From Portulaca oleracea (lineage: Eukaryota; Streptophyta; Magnoliopsida; Caryophyllales; Portulacaceae): 64,000 nucleotides of DNA. The translations under genes and the position numbers were made by a program. Position 1 is the stretch's first letter, and every line of letters starts with the position of its first letter. Below the pieces are notes generated by a model. The model saw nothing but the letters and a program-made list of their open reading frames with translations, ran no database searches and was not told the origin of the DNA. Location: positions 2,460,044 to 2,524,043 of the forward strand of contig CM055890.1 of assembly GCA_029582165.1 (NCBI GenBank), written 5' to 3'. This document shows positions 49,360 through 59,822 of this stretch, piece after piece.

Positions 49360-49467
49360 AACACGGTCCGTGTTGATGTCAACACGGGTCATGTTGATGG
49401 TTTCTGGGGAAATTGAGCTCTCTGGAGGCCAACACGGACCGTGTTGATGTCAACACGGGTCCTGTTG
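49360..49467. promoter_or_regulatory. Dyad cluster in the solo LTR U3
   Basis: It includes AACACGGTCCGTGTT (49360-49374) and AACACGGACCGTGTT (49431-49445), each a 7-bp perfect inverted repeat around one base. Each is followed by TCAACACGGGTC and a related arm. The pair forms a direct duplication of about 71 bp. Confidence 0.65.
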
Positions 49468-49904
49468 GATCTGGAGTTTTCTGGGTCGTCTTGTTTCGGC
49501 CATATCTCCTTCGTCCGACGTCCGATTGACTTGGTTCTTGACTTTTCGGAAAGCTCTAGGACTCTACTTTTCATTGGCATAAGTCTGAGTCATAGCATAC
49601 TTGTGGAAATGATGGTGACCAAAAGAGTGGACATATATCCGTTTTCGCATACTTTCTGCTATTTTACTCATAACTCCATCATCTCAACTCGGAATTGACC
49701 TTATAATATATCGTCGGAAAGCTCTTTTAGTGATGAATCAAGTAATAGATGTGAGATTTGGAGTTCATATCATTAATCTGCACAAAACACACAGAACTTA
49801 GTTAAGATAGTGAAATAAAGACATAAAAGATCAATTAAGCACATTAATCCCTAAATTTCACTATCAAAATGCTTCCAATATATAGTCACTATATGCCCTC
49901 ATCA

Positions 49905-49909
49905 CCCTT
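49905..49909 (+). repeat. Right target-site duplication of the 1.6-kb solo LTR
   Basis: CCCTT, identical to 48301-48305. Confidence 0.9.
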
Positions 49910-50632
49910 TGAAGTTATGTGTGATGCAAGCGATCATGCGGTGGGGGCTGTTTTGGGGCAAAGGAAGGACAACAAGCCGTATGTGATTTACTATGCAAGC
50001 AAGACGTTGGATGGAGCTCAAGTTAATTATGCTACCACCAAGAAGGAGTTCTTAGCGGTTGTCTTCGCTTTGGACAAATTCCGCTCTTATTTGATCAATT
50101 CCAAGGTGATTGTTTTCACGGATCATGTTGCTCTACGGCACCTCTTGACTAAGGCGGATTCTAAGCCTCGCCTCATTCGTTGGATCCTCTTACTCCAAGA
50201 GTTTGACCTCGAGATCCGAGACAAACCCGGATTGCAAAATGTGGTGGCCGATCATCTTTCGAGATTGCAACTTGAGGCTCAAAGTGATGATGATATTCCC
50301 ATTGATGATTCCTTCCCACACAAGCAACTCTTTGTTCTTACTCATCAAGTCGCCCCTTGGTACGCGGATATAGTGAACTTCATTGTTAGTGGTGTACTTC
50401 CCTCGGAGATGTCATGGCAACAAATTTACAAGCTTTGTGGGGATGGAGTGTATAGAAGATGTTTGTCGGAAGACGAAGTTCAAAGTGTGCTCCACCATTG
50501 TCATGCCACTACTTGTGGTGGTCATTTTAGCACCGACAAGACTGTTGCAAAGGTGCTCCAAGTCGGGTTCTATTGGCCTACACTCTCCAAGGACGTGAGA
50601 AATTTTGTGCTTTGTGCTTTCATGTGACAAGT
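49910..50632 (+). pseudogene. RNase H and integrase zinc-finger region
   Basis: An open frame continues pol right after the solo LTR. It encodes RNase H with all expected acidic residues: [50 protein letters not shown] and [14 protein letters not shown]. RNase H removes RNA from the RNA-DNA hybrid. The first half of the integrase HHCC finger follows ([20 protein letters not shown] and [14 protein letters not shown]). The frame is lost near 50615, just before the C-x2-C half, which appears in another frame as SCDKC followed by a TAG stop. Confidence 0.88.
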
Positions 50633-51600
50633 GCTAGAGATCCGAAAGCATTTCCAAGAGGAATGAGATGCCACAACATTACATTTTAGAGGTGGAACTT
50701 TTTGATGTGTGGGGGATAGACTTCATGGGTCCCTTCCCTCCTTCTCACAACAACCTCTACATTTTGGTGGCAGTAGAGTACGTTTCAAAGTGGGTTGAAG
50801 CAATTGCAACACCCACCAATGATTCCAAGGTGGTGATTAAGTTCCTCTAGAAGATTTTGCAAGATTTGGAACTCCAAGGGCCTTATTGAGTGACAATGGC
50901 ACTCATTTTTTGCAATCGGCCTCTTGATGCTCTTCTAGCCAAGTATGGGGTGACACATCGAGTTGCTACACCATATCATCCCCAAACTAGTGGCCAAGTG
51001 GAGCTTTTTAATCGGGAAATCAAGAACATATTGGAGAAGATGGTCAACCGTTCGAGGAAAGATTGGTCTCTTAAGTTAGATGATGCATTGTGGGCCTACC
51101 GGACCGTATACAAGACTCCATTGGGAACCACTCCGTACCGGTTAGTTTATGGAAAAACATGTCATTTGCCGGTTGAGTTGGAACACAAGGCTTTTTGGGC
51201 TGTTCAAACTCTCAACTTCGATCTTGCAAAGGTTGGAGAAAAGAGGATGTTGCAACTTCAAGAGCTTGATGAATTGAGGTTGGAGGCCTATGATAGTACC
51301 AAGTTATACAAGGAAAGGACTAAGAGATGGCATGACAAGCACATTTTCAAGAAGAGATTTGAAGAAGGAGACCAAGTGTTGTTGTTCAATTCAAGGTTGA
51401 AATTCTTTCCGGGCAAGCTTAAGTCCCGATGGTCGGGCCCTTTTCGGGTTTTGAAGGTCTTTCCCCATGGTGCGGTTGAGATTTGTGGGGACGATTCCGA
51501 GCCATTCACGGTCAATGGGCATAGACTTAAGCCCTATTTGGTTGGTCAACCTCTTGAAGATCGCCAAAACTTCAACCTCATCGCTCCCGGTACGGTTTGA
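50633..51600 (+). pseudogene. Integrase core and C-terminal region
   Basis: The core carries all three catalytic residues but in different frames: Asp in [16 protein letters not shown], Asp in LLSDNGTHF (codon 50892-50894) and Glu in [22 protein letters not shown] stop at 50848-50850, a short loss just after it and a one-base gain in the T-run near 50907 break the frame. From about 50910 to 51600 the frame is open and ends after [18 protein letters not shown], the usual non-chromodomain C-terminus of Athila, then [14 protein letters not shown]. There is no chromodomain, unlike the element at 28838. Integrase would insert the element's cDNA. Confidence 0.88.
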
Positions 51601-51624
51601 GAGGTATTTGGTCAAGCTTAGGAC

Positions 51625-51660
51625 GTTAAATAAGCTTCTTGGGAGGCAACCCAAGTTTTA
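51625..51660 (+). other. Conserved Athila motif after pol
   Basis: GACGTTAAATAAGCTTCTTG followed by GGAGGCAACCCAAG matches the motif after the protease in the minus-strand gag-protease element (42484-42520). The core CTTGGGAGGCAACCCAAG has self-complementary ends. Confidence 0.7.
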
Positions 51661-53148
51661 ATGCTTTATTTTATTTTTATTTTTATTTTTATTTTTATTT
51701 TACATTTTGATTATTTTATTTTTAGGATTTTAGATTTTTCGTATTTTCATTTTTCAATCTTTTTAGGATTTTTAGGGGTTTCTTTTCTTTTGTTTTTATC
51801 TTGGAAAATCTTGGAAAAAGTGAAAAAAAAAATAGAAAAAAAGAAAAAAACACAGAAAAAGAAAAAGAGAGAGAGAGTTGAAAAAAATAAATGAGTGAAA
51901 AGATTTTGAGTGGAAAAGGGTGGTAAGTAGGACAATGCGTGAAGTTCAAGAAATTTTTTTTTTTGAGAGTTGAGAGAGTTGGTAGGGTTCGAACTCGTGC
52001 CATTTTGGGGCGAACAAAAACGCGACACGGGTGGTGTCTGTGGCGACACGGACCGTGCCGCCCTTCAGAGACTCAAAATTAATCAGGTAAAGGCAGACAC
52101 GGTCCGTGCCCTTTTGGCACGACCCATGCCTGCGTCGAACTCAGCTTTTGCCCTTCTTTTTCTTGTTTCGGCCCCAGCCTCCTCTTTTTCAACTCACACT
52201 TTTCTCCCTAATTCTTCTCCATTCTCCATCCCACTCCTCACCACAACCACCCTTTTACTTTTGTGTCGGCCTGCTCAGCGCCGGACGCCGGCGTCGCTTC
52301 GCCCAGCCGCAACGCTCCACTTCACCACACGGACCATCCGCACCCTCCATTCCACTTCCCGACCGCCCGTCGCGACCACCATGCACCACAGCACCACAGT
52401 GCGCCGACCCCCCACAGCACCGATTTAGCCCCCCTAAACCCTAACCACTCCAAGCTCTCATCTTTTCTTCTCTTTTCTCTTGTAAAAAGGTTTACTTCTT
52501 GTATATATTTAGTTTTCTTTGCTTAATTTGCTAATTTTTGAGATACATTATCTTGGTTTTTCAATTTAGGGTTTCTTTGTGCTTAATTGGTTTGGTTTGG
52601 TAGATGCCCAATTCGATTTCTGAGGTTAATTCGAACCCTATTGCTAAATTTTGTTTCAATTGTTCAACTTTGATTACTCTTATCTTGGTTGAATTATTTG
52701 GAGAGCCATTTGTTGTGCTTTGGGTTTGGTTGTGCCTTCCGTATGGTTTGTCTAAAAAATTAGTGTGTTTACTTGGTTGGTTGTATATACATTGAGTTTT
52801 GGTGGTAGTAAATTTGTCCTTGTATATAGCTAACTTTCTTCTTGCTTTAGTTTTAGTTTCATTTAGTCTTACTCAAGAGTTTTTGGTGATTTGTATATAC
52901 TTTGTCATTCACCATAGTCGTGTTTTTTTGTAGTGTTGCTCTTGAGTATGAATTGTTTGGTTTGGTGGAATATAAATACTGTTTTAGCCTACCTATTTGT
53001 TCGACTTTGTCTTAGGAGTCTAGGTTCGTGTTCCCTTGCTATGTTTTTGAGTCAATGATGGTTTGAAAAAACTAACTCCCCTATCAGTTTTGAGTCTTTT
53101 GAACTTTTGTGAATAACTAACGTTGTTGTAACCCTTTGTTGAACAAAG
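51661..53148 (+). other. Untranslated region between pol and the env-like ORF
   Basis: T-rich at first (51661-51800), then A-rich (51820-51890), then a dyad cluster (52022-52130), a C-rich proline-coding stretch (52130-52440) without conserved protein, and a T-rich leader to the env-like ATG. TATA-like GTATATATTTAG at 52501-52512 could serve a separate transcript. No gene is supported. Confidence 0.65.
52022..52130. promoter_or_regulatory. Internal dyad cluster upstream of the env-like ORF
   Basis: It contains CGACACGGACCGTGCC and GACACGGTCCGTGCC, with partner arms such as GGCACGACCCATGCC. The arrangement closely resembles the U3 cluster of this element's own 3' LTR at 56772-56832. A U3-like module about 1 kb before the env-like ATG suggests an internal promoter, but this is only inferred. 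Confidence 0.55.
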
Positions 53149-54411
53149 ATGGCTAGGGGTCGAGGTCAAGTTCAAGAGGAACCGCCATCCAAGAAGAGGA
53201 AAGCTGATGGAGGCAAGGGCAAGGATAAAGGTGCGTGTTCTTCACGACAAAACCGAGGTAACAATCTTGAGGGTGATATGTATGATCGTTATCTTGCTTT
53301 GAGCAAACGTAAAGTTGTGGCTACTAGATACATGCATGAACCATTTTTGGAATCGACTGGCATGTTAGTTGATGTAGAATGGTTTTTAAATAGATGTGGC
53401 ATGTTGCGCTTTGCTCGAATGAGAAAACCGACATATAGAAATCTGACCTTGGAAGTGCTTAGCACCTTTGAAGTTGACTTGACCACTAGGGATGGATTGA
53501 TTAGCTTTAACATTGATGAGGAGACCCATTCCCTGACCTTGGAAGAATTTGCTGAGATTTATAACCTGCCTGTTATTACTGATCGAGGGAAGAGAGAGGT
53601 GCCTGTTGATGATGAGTGGAACCCCAAAGCCTTTTGGCAGTTCCTTACCACAAGGACTGACTATAAGCCCCGCAAATCAAAGTGCACCGCCATCCGCAAT
53701 CCAACTTTTCGGGTTACTCAGCGGATATTATCCTGTGGTATGTTTGGACGAGGTGATAGTATGAATGTGGCTTCTAAAGCTAAAATTTATGTACTGTGGG
53801 GGATGTATTATGCTCGACCTGATATTAACCCCGCTGCACTTTTTGCTCTTCATTTAGAGAGACATGCTAGCCTCGGGAAAGGGGATATTATTATGGGGGG
53901 TTTACTCACTGTGTTAGCGCAACATTTTGGTTGGGATCCTGCTCGCCATCAGCGAGATTTGGTTGGTGGACCTTTGCCTTTGGATGCTAAGACTTTTGTG
54001 CTATGAAAATGTGTGCATTGAATGGGGATGTTGTTTTGTGGCGGTACCCTAACAATGAATTGATGCGACTTCCCCACGCTAATGTGTCCATCCAACATGT
54101 CCCTAACATACTCTTTCTACCACCTTTGGACCCAAACCTAACCCGCTCTTGAGGCTCCACTTGCCATCCGAGAGGATTGAGAGAGTTGTGAAAGTAGCGA
54201 CGATGAGCCACATGATGAGGGTGATGGTGAGCCTACCTTTGAAGAGAGGCTTAACGACCTCCAAATCTATTGTGAGTTTGAGTTTCAAGCCCTTCGGGAC
54301 TCCCAGGGTAGAATTGAGCGTAGCCAAGATGAGATGCTTGCTTTAATGCGTTCCGCTCGTGATTGGCAGCTTAATCATAACTGCAACCTATCCCCACCGC
54401 CCCCTCCATGA
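53149..54411 (+). pseudogene. Athila env-like ORF (ATHILA ORF1 type), frameshifted
   Basis: It starts at ATG 53149 (MARGRGQVQEEPPSKKRKAD, a basic N-terminus with KKRK as a possible nuclear signal). It is open for 285 codons to 54006. Segments such as RYMHEPFLESTGMLVDVEWF, RKPTYRNLTLEVLSTFEVDL and SLTLEEFAEIYNLP recall the ATHILA ORF1 family, which occupies the env position in Athila elements. After a frameshift near 54000 the protein continues in a second frame (54003-54152, ALNGDVVLWRYPNNELM). It then ends in a third frame with an acidic, probably coiled-coil stretch (EERLNDLQIYCEFEFQALRD), reaching TGA at 54409-54411. No signal peptide or membrane segment is seen in the first 285 codons, so a true envelope role is doubtful. 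Confidence 0.78.
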
Positions 54412-56407
54412 TACTTCTCTATGATCTCTTTGTAAATCCTCCTTTGCTTCTCGGGTAATGTTTTGCATTGCGGACAATGCTCTGTTCAAGCATGGGGGAT
54501 TTGTGTAAAACTATGTGGATATGTGTGTTTTGAGTCATTTTTATTTGATTTTTACTTGTTTTGAGTTTTTTTCTTTTGTTTTGATTTGATTTTCTTTGTT
54601 TTTCTAGTTTAGTTTCACTTGTAAAAATTGCTTACTTGTTTTGAGTCTTTTTCTTTTGTTTTGTTTTGATTTTCTTTGTTTTTCTAGTTTAGTTTCACTT
54701 GTAAAAATTGCATCCACCTAGTTGCATTAGTTAGATTTGCATGTAGTTTTTCTTTCCTTCTTTTCGTAGTTTGTTTTAGTTTTCATATTTTCTTATTTTC
54801 ATTTTGAGTCTAGTAAAAAAATTGCAAAAAAAATTGAAAAATGTAAAAAATAAGAAAAAAAAATGTTTGATATAGGATTAGGCGAGATAGTTTTCTTTTG
54901 ATTTGATTTGATCTTGTATAGGTCGTTTGTGAAGGACTGTGAATTGACACGAGTTGTGAAGCTAAATGTTGTGAGAATTGTGCTAGGAAAATGAGACCGA
55001 TTGCCTTTGACACTATTTTAAGAGTGAGTTGTGCATGTGCATATCTTTTTAAACTGGGTAATGATTGTTGAGCGCTACCCGTGAGACCACATAAGCCTAA
55101 AAGAAAAGACTAGTCATTTTTATTAGTCTTATTCCCATGAGTGGCTCACCATTGTGGCATCCTCCTTCATTTGCTTTGCATCTCCTTGAAATTGCTATGC
55201 ATTGTGCATTGACAAGATGACAGAGGCATTAGGAATTGAACCCGCAAGCCTTGGCCACCCGTTATTATCAGAATATCCGTAGTTAGCTCCTTCTTGCCTT
55301 TGACTATTTCTTTTCTTGATAACCCGCATTATAAGCCCTGGCCAATTATATAATTCCTACCCTTAAGCCATTGCTTGAAATGTTTTGAGTGTGAAGTTGG
55401 GTTGATTGTGGTTCCTTTTGTGGTTTGGCTTGAGGTGGGGATTGGTTTGAATTGTAAATATTGGTTTGATTCCCCAATTATGTACATTGAGGTTGTTGAT
55501 TGGAATTGAAAACTTGCCTAGTGTGTTGTTTATATTTGTGTGTGTGTTTCAATCTTAAAACAAGAAGAAAAAAAAACATAAAAAAATAGAAAAAGTGTGA
55601 AAGAAAAGAAAAAGAAAAAGAGAAAAAAGATCGGAAAATTCCGGAAAAACGAAAAAAAAGAGAGAATAAAGTGTTCGACATTTTGTTTCTTTTGTTTTGA
55701 GGCAAGTTTCCAATTGATTGTGGGGTTGATTTGGATTGTTTATAAGTGGTGAGAGTGAATGTATGTTGAATTGGTGCGGAACAGTTTCGAGCTTTGGCTT
55801 TTAGCTCCACATTTCCCAAATGTTTTGCACTTCTTACCCTTAACCCTAGCCCCGTTACAACCCTTGAAAGTCCTCTTGATTGTCATTGTTGCTTTGTAAA
55901 TTGCGGTGGAGAGTTGAGATTCTTAGCAAGTACATGGTTGGTTGTGGCTTTGGTTTGAGTATTTGAGCGAACCTTCAATGATTTATTTACATTTACACAC
56001 ATGAGAGGAGTGCTTCCACATTCCCAAAAAGTGAGTTTGCTCTCCATCTTACCTAGTTTCATGCTTAACATGTGCCTTCTTATCTCATCGGTGAATAAGG
56101 GTGATTGGTTGAACTTGATGAGCGCCATTCTTGTATAATTTGTCTTCATTTACTCGTGTAACTTGGCTTTTTCTTCACTCTTGGGCAGTACTTTAGAATA
56201 GATTGGGTTGATTGAATTTACTATCAATTCCATCCTGAGAAGTTGTAATTAAATAAATATTTTCGTTTTTATTATTTTTACTTTTGAGTCTTTCTATTCT
56301 TACTTTGAGTTCTTTGAGTCCTTTTTGTCCCGGTTTCTTTCATTTTCTTTTATTTTCTGTCTTTGCCTTTTCTTTTGAGTCTGGACTTGCTTAGGGACAA
56401 GCAAGGA
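54412..56407 (+). other. 3' untranslated region of the plus-strand Athila element
   Basis: About 2 kb with no supported ORF. It has T-rich (54540-54800) and A-rich (55560-55660) stretches and an 80-bp tandem duplication. Near 55080 is GAGCGCTACCCGTGAGACC. In position it matches the UTR that became the tandem array in the first 27 kb. Confidence 0.7.
54552..54711. repeat. 80-bp tandem duplication (two copies)
   Basis: TTACTTGTTTTGAGT starts at 54552 and again at 54632. Both copies end CACTTGTAAAAATTGC, with few mismatches. It lies in the Athila 3' UTR and is a small example of tandem growth in that region. Confidence 0.9.
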
Positions 56408-56424
56408 CTAAGCATAGGGGATTT
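56408..56424 (+). other. Polypurine tract of the plus-strand Athila element
   Basis: CTAAGCATAGGGGATTT lies directly before the LTR start TGATAAGTGC. CTTGCTTAGGGACAAGCAAG just upstream (56389-56408) matches the hairpin-like word before the minus-strand element's polypurine tract. Confidence 0.75.
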
Positions 56425-57846
56425 TGATAAGTGCTTCTTGTATATATGAAAACTCGGTTGTTTTGATGAGAATTTGAGGAATATTTGATATGATTATATT
56501 ATTTTATGCCCCAATTTCCCATATTACGCTTGGTTTGGAGTTTAGTGAGTTTTGTAGGTAATTTGTGAAGAATCAATGTAAACCGAGCTAAAAATCAAGT
56601 GTAGATCAAAGTTATGAGCATAGAGGACCAAGAAGTGAGAAGTTGGGTCACCTAAGGCCCAAACAATGGTCCAAAGAACTCCTAGGCCCGAGATAGCAGT
56701 GACGCGGGTGCCCAAAAGCAGGGGCATGGGTCGTGTCTATGACCAGAACTTGTGGAATTTGATGCAGTGAAGCGACACGGGTAGTGCCTAGGGGGCACGG
56801 TCTATGTCAGTAGGGGCACGGTCCGTGTCGCCTGCGTCTCATCATTTCCGGCGGTTTTGAGTTGTAATTTGCCTATATTATGCTGTTTTCGGTTGTTTTT
56901 GGGGGCTATCATCTTCTATTCCATTCCATAACCTAACCCTAATCCATATCCTTCATCATCCATATTTCATCCACCATGAAGATTGACAGAAGATTGAAGA
57001 TCGAAGAGCAATTCTAATACATTTTGAAGTGGAGGAGCAAAAGTCCTCCATTTGATTTCTAGCAAGATTATTCTTCCTTTTAGTTTATTTCTCATTCTCT
57101 CGTAGATTTTTATATGCTTTCTAGAGTAGATTTCAATTGCTTTGTAGTTTCAAACATGAGTAGTGAGTAGTTCTTTTTAGTTTGGGGGATGAACATCTGA
57201 AGTTGTTTGATGAATTGACTTTGTTGGATTGAATAGACATGAATTCAGTTTGTTTCAATCTATTTGGCCTTTGAATTGAATTGTTATTGCTTTTACTTGA
57301 TCACCAATTGCAAGTAAATAGGTTGTTGAATGAAGTATCGAAAGGAGAAGTTTGATATCCTGAAAACCTAGGCTAAACTAATTAAAAATTGTCTAGACAT
57401 AGAAGTTTTTAATTAGGGTTCTTGTGATGATTAGATTTTTAACCTTGATTAAATCAAAATAACCACGAAAGTAGGTGATTGGTTTGACTTGGCAATTCGC
57501 TCTAGTGACAAAATCTCATTGCGAAGTATTCTATGCAATTATCGAACCTTGATTGTGCAAACTAATGAAATGAATGCTCAATCCACATCGTTGATTCGTT
57601 ACTTGACTTAGGTAGTATCCCCAGAACGTCTTTTTCATATTGATAAATCCAAGTAAATTGTGTGAATATTTGTTTGTTTTCCTTTAGTAGTGAATAGAAA
57701 TAGAACTAGAACTAGTTGTTTCAAACAAAAACCCGATCGACTTAGCAATCTACTAGGAGGCTAGTTCAGTGCGTTGAAAGGAAAAGTCCCCGTGGGAACG
57801 ACCTTGATTTATGCTACAATTTCACCCGTGCACTTGCGGCCTATCA
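56425..57846 (+). mobile_element. 3' LTR of the plus-strand Athila element (1422 bp)
   Basis: It starts TGATAAGTGCTTC and ends CTTGCGGCCTATCA, with TGATA/TATCA ends. The last 100 bases hold the conserved Athila LTR end (GACCTTGATTTATGCTAC, then CGTGCACTTGCGG). A dyad cluster at 56772-56832 is followed 40 bp later by TATA-like CCTATATTATG (56872). The matching 5' LTR is not in the window. Confidence 0.88.
56772..56832. promoter_or_regulatory. Dyad cluster in the 3' LTR U3
   Basis: GCGACACGGGTAGTGCC, GGGGCACGGTCTATGTC and GGCACGGTCCGTGTCGCC follow one another, just upstream of the TATA-like box. The words and order resemble the internal cluster at 52022-52130. A weaker related piece lies at 56701-56740. 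Confidence 0.6.
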
Positions 57847-57850
57847 CTTA

Positions 57851-58105
57851 GCTAACTCCTTAGGAGTGGGCTCCTCGGAAGCTCTAGCAGAGGACCCACC
57901 TTCATTTCCTTGCTTCGTTCTTCTCTTTAACAACTCCTCCACCTTCTTTGCACTCGAATCTTTCAATTCATTGGCTCTCTACACCTCCAACTTCTCCCAC
58001 ATTTCAGTTGCATCCCTAATCTTTTCCTTTACGCTACTAAAGAGTTCAAATGTCTCTGAGGAGTCCCAACCACAGAGGTCCTCTTTTTTTGCCAAAGCAT
58101 AGGAC
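57851..58105 (-). pseudogene. Exon-like fragment with charged, probably helical peptide
   Basis: On the minus strand an open stretch, interrupted by one TAG near 57983, reads YALAKKEDLCGWDSSETFEL, then KEKIRDATEMWEKLEV, and after the stop KKVEELLKRRTKQGNE. The composition is that of a real, charged helical protein and not of random DNA. I do not recognise the family. It lies immediately after the Athila LTR, with other exon-like islands further right on the same strand. Confidence 0.45.
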
Positions 58106-59030
58106 CGTTGAAGCTTTTATGGAATCAACCAATGCAGATCTCTCTCAAGATAAAAATGTCACTTGATTAAGATAAGGATAATCATACTAGTGACTTCTTG
58201 TTATGCATGTGCAGATAAGTGCATTCCACAAAATGGAGGGTAACCTCATCAAAATTACTCACAGACCTACAAATACCAGCTAGTATGCAGTTTAATATTG
58301 GTTTTTTATTTATTAAAAAAAAAATACAACAACAATACTAAATATTATCAAACTACTTAAGCTACTTCATAAATTACACTTGGCAAACAAGGCTCAAAAG
58401 CGTCACATCCAGAAGTTTGATAAAGCACAACCACAATGAATACAAATTGGAGTCACAAATTACCTCTTGATCAACTCTCTTAGGGTACCTCTTGAAATAA
58501 ATAAATGACTGTTATGTAAATGGAGAAATTACCTCTTGATGTGGCAAACAAGCCCAGAAAATCCCCTAGATCCAGCTACATACATATGAATTTGCAATAG
58601 TTTAGAAGAGATTGTCAGAAATTACCTCTTGAATTAACTCTCAAAGCAAATAAAAAAGGTGGTAGAAATTAAAAATTAAGTAGAATAAGGTCATCCCTTC
58701 TTCCCTCAAGCGAGCTAAGAGAAAGGGTATGCAATGTTAATAATACATAGGCAAATGACATTATCAATCTGACAGAAATTTACTCTAAGAAGGACACCAT
58801 TTGCTTTTGCCTTTCTGAGACTCATTTATAGATACCACATACCTCTGTATACAGACTATGTTTGATGTTACTAACAACTATAGAACCTGGAAATTTACTG
58901 TTTATCCTCCAAACTAGAAGCATGCTACTAGTAAAAGGGCTTATACGAAGTCAAGTTGGATCTTTAGTGTCTGGGTGTCAGGTTAAGTATGAGTATGAAT
59001 GTTTTAGTCTAGTTATCGGGTCAGATTTAC
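58106..59030 (-). other. Intron-like DNA with three repeated splice-donor-like words
   Basis: AT-rich with no long ORF. The 14-mer AAATTACCTCTTGA occurs at 58457, 58526 and 58619. On the minus strand it reads TCAAGAG/GTAATTT, a good splice-donor context, and two copies are preceded by similar AGAGAGTT sequence. It may be a duplicated exon end in a decayed gene. Confidence 0.4.
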
Positions 59031-59113
59031 CTTGATGCCGCCATTGTGAAACAAGAGGTCAACTCTTCTAAGTGGATCATAGGGAAGAGCATCACAACAG
59101 GTAGCATTGACAG
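59031..59113 (-). pseudogene. Exon-like island 83 bp long
   Basis: On the minus strand it is bounded by CATCAG before and CATCAAG/GTAAAT after, a plausible acceptor and donor. The frame ending on the donor codon reads CCDALPYDPLRRVDLLFHNG. The product is not recognised. It could be an exon of the same decayed gene as the neighbouring islands. Confidence 0.4.
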
Positions 59114-59364
59114 CTGATGGCCTTTGATAACACATTCTTCTAAATAAAATTGTAAGGATGAATTTGTAATAGTGTCTCCCTCTATCTAATATTTATTGTT
59201 AAAAACATCTACTTGATTGGTTGATCCAATTTTATTGTCAAAATTGCATTTCTCATAACAGTAGGGGCTATTTTTTTTTATAAAAAAAAAAGAGTAGAGA
59301 ATAGAACAAAGAAAAAAAAAACAGCCGGAAGGAGTTTAAAAAGAGGACAATGGAAGTATATAAC

Positions 59365-59505
59365 CTTAGGAAACCATAAATCTTCCTCAAGTGTAGTGAA
59401 GTCCTCTATGACATCATCCTGGCCAATCTCTTTACTCAATGCACGCAGTTCCAGAATTTCCACAAGTAATAATGGATCAAAAGTAACCAGACTGAAATTT
59501 ACTGT
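59365..59505 (-). pseudogene. Exon-like island of 47 codons
   Basis: On the minus strand it lies between GATTGCAG and CCTAAG/GTTATA and is exactly 141 bp, open in one frame. It includes VTFDPLLLVEILELRALSKE and DDVIEDFTTLEEDLWFPK. The symmetric phase and splice-like borders suggest a real exon. The family is not recognised and it does not resemble the CIPK segment expected after the island at 59823. Confidence 0.45.
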
Positions 59506-59822
59506 CTGCAATCGACTCAACAAGAAAGCTAACAAGCCAAAGAAATTAAACGATAAATCACAGTGAGAAGGTGACAATAATTTTCAACGATATTGATCTG
59601 CAAATCAATAGTTGAGGGTTCAGCCGCAATTTCTTAATAGAAGGCTAAGACCTCCAATGACATAATAACTAGAAGTACTTTCTACTGTCGCCAAAAGATA
59701 GAAACTAGGAAGACACAAAAATAAGAATTGGGAAAGGACGAGGCAGAGCAATCATAAGATTTAAACAATTTGACATTAATCTAACATGGGCCAAATAAAA
59801 ATTGAAAAGAGAGGAATCTTAC
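59506..59822 (-). other. Intron-like DNA between exon-like islands
   Basis: AT-rich, with stops in all frames and no repeat recognised. It lies between the CIPK-like island and the 47-codon island. Confidence 0.4.

Larger units (their letters stand above)
48306..49904 (-). mobile_element. Solo LTR inside Athila pol (1599 bp, TSD CCCTT)
   Basis: It starts TGATAAGCTGC and ends CCCTCATCA on the plus strand, with TGAT/ATCA ends and a CCCTT duplication on both sides. The plus-strand left end carries the reverse complement of the conserved Athila LTR 3' end (AAGGTCGATCCCACAGGGAC), so the LTR reads on the minus strand. No internal region remains. It is related to the LTR at 56425-57846 mainly in the 3' part. 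It holds two dyads and a minus-strand TATA box. Confidence 0.93.
46936..57846 (+). mobile_element. Athila retrotransposon, 5'-truncated, with env-like ORF
   Basis: Plus-strand order: RT (47008-48300), inserted solo LTR (48306-49904), RNase H and integrase (49910-51600), conserved post-pol motif, 1.5 kb untranslated DNA with a dyad cluster, env-like ORF (53149-54411), 2 kb untranslated DNA, polypurine tract and 3' LTR (56425-57846). The 5' LTR, primer site, gag and protease are absent. The pol-env order and the ATHILA-type ORF identify the lineage. Pol has several frameshifts and stops, so the copy is dead. Confidence 0.9.

Noticed and set aside
51970..52444. Overlapping proline/alanine/histidine-rich ORFs between pol and env-like ORF
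   Set aside because: Three frames are open at once because the DNA is C-rich. There is no domain and no start context, and the dyad cluster lies inside.
53149..54006. The 285-codon ORF as a host gene
   Set aside because: Its sequence and position after pol and before the 3' LTR match the Athila env-like ORF, and it is frameshifted after 54000.
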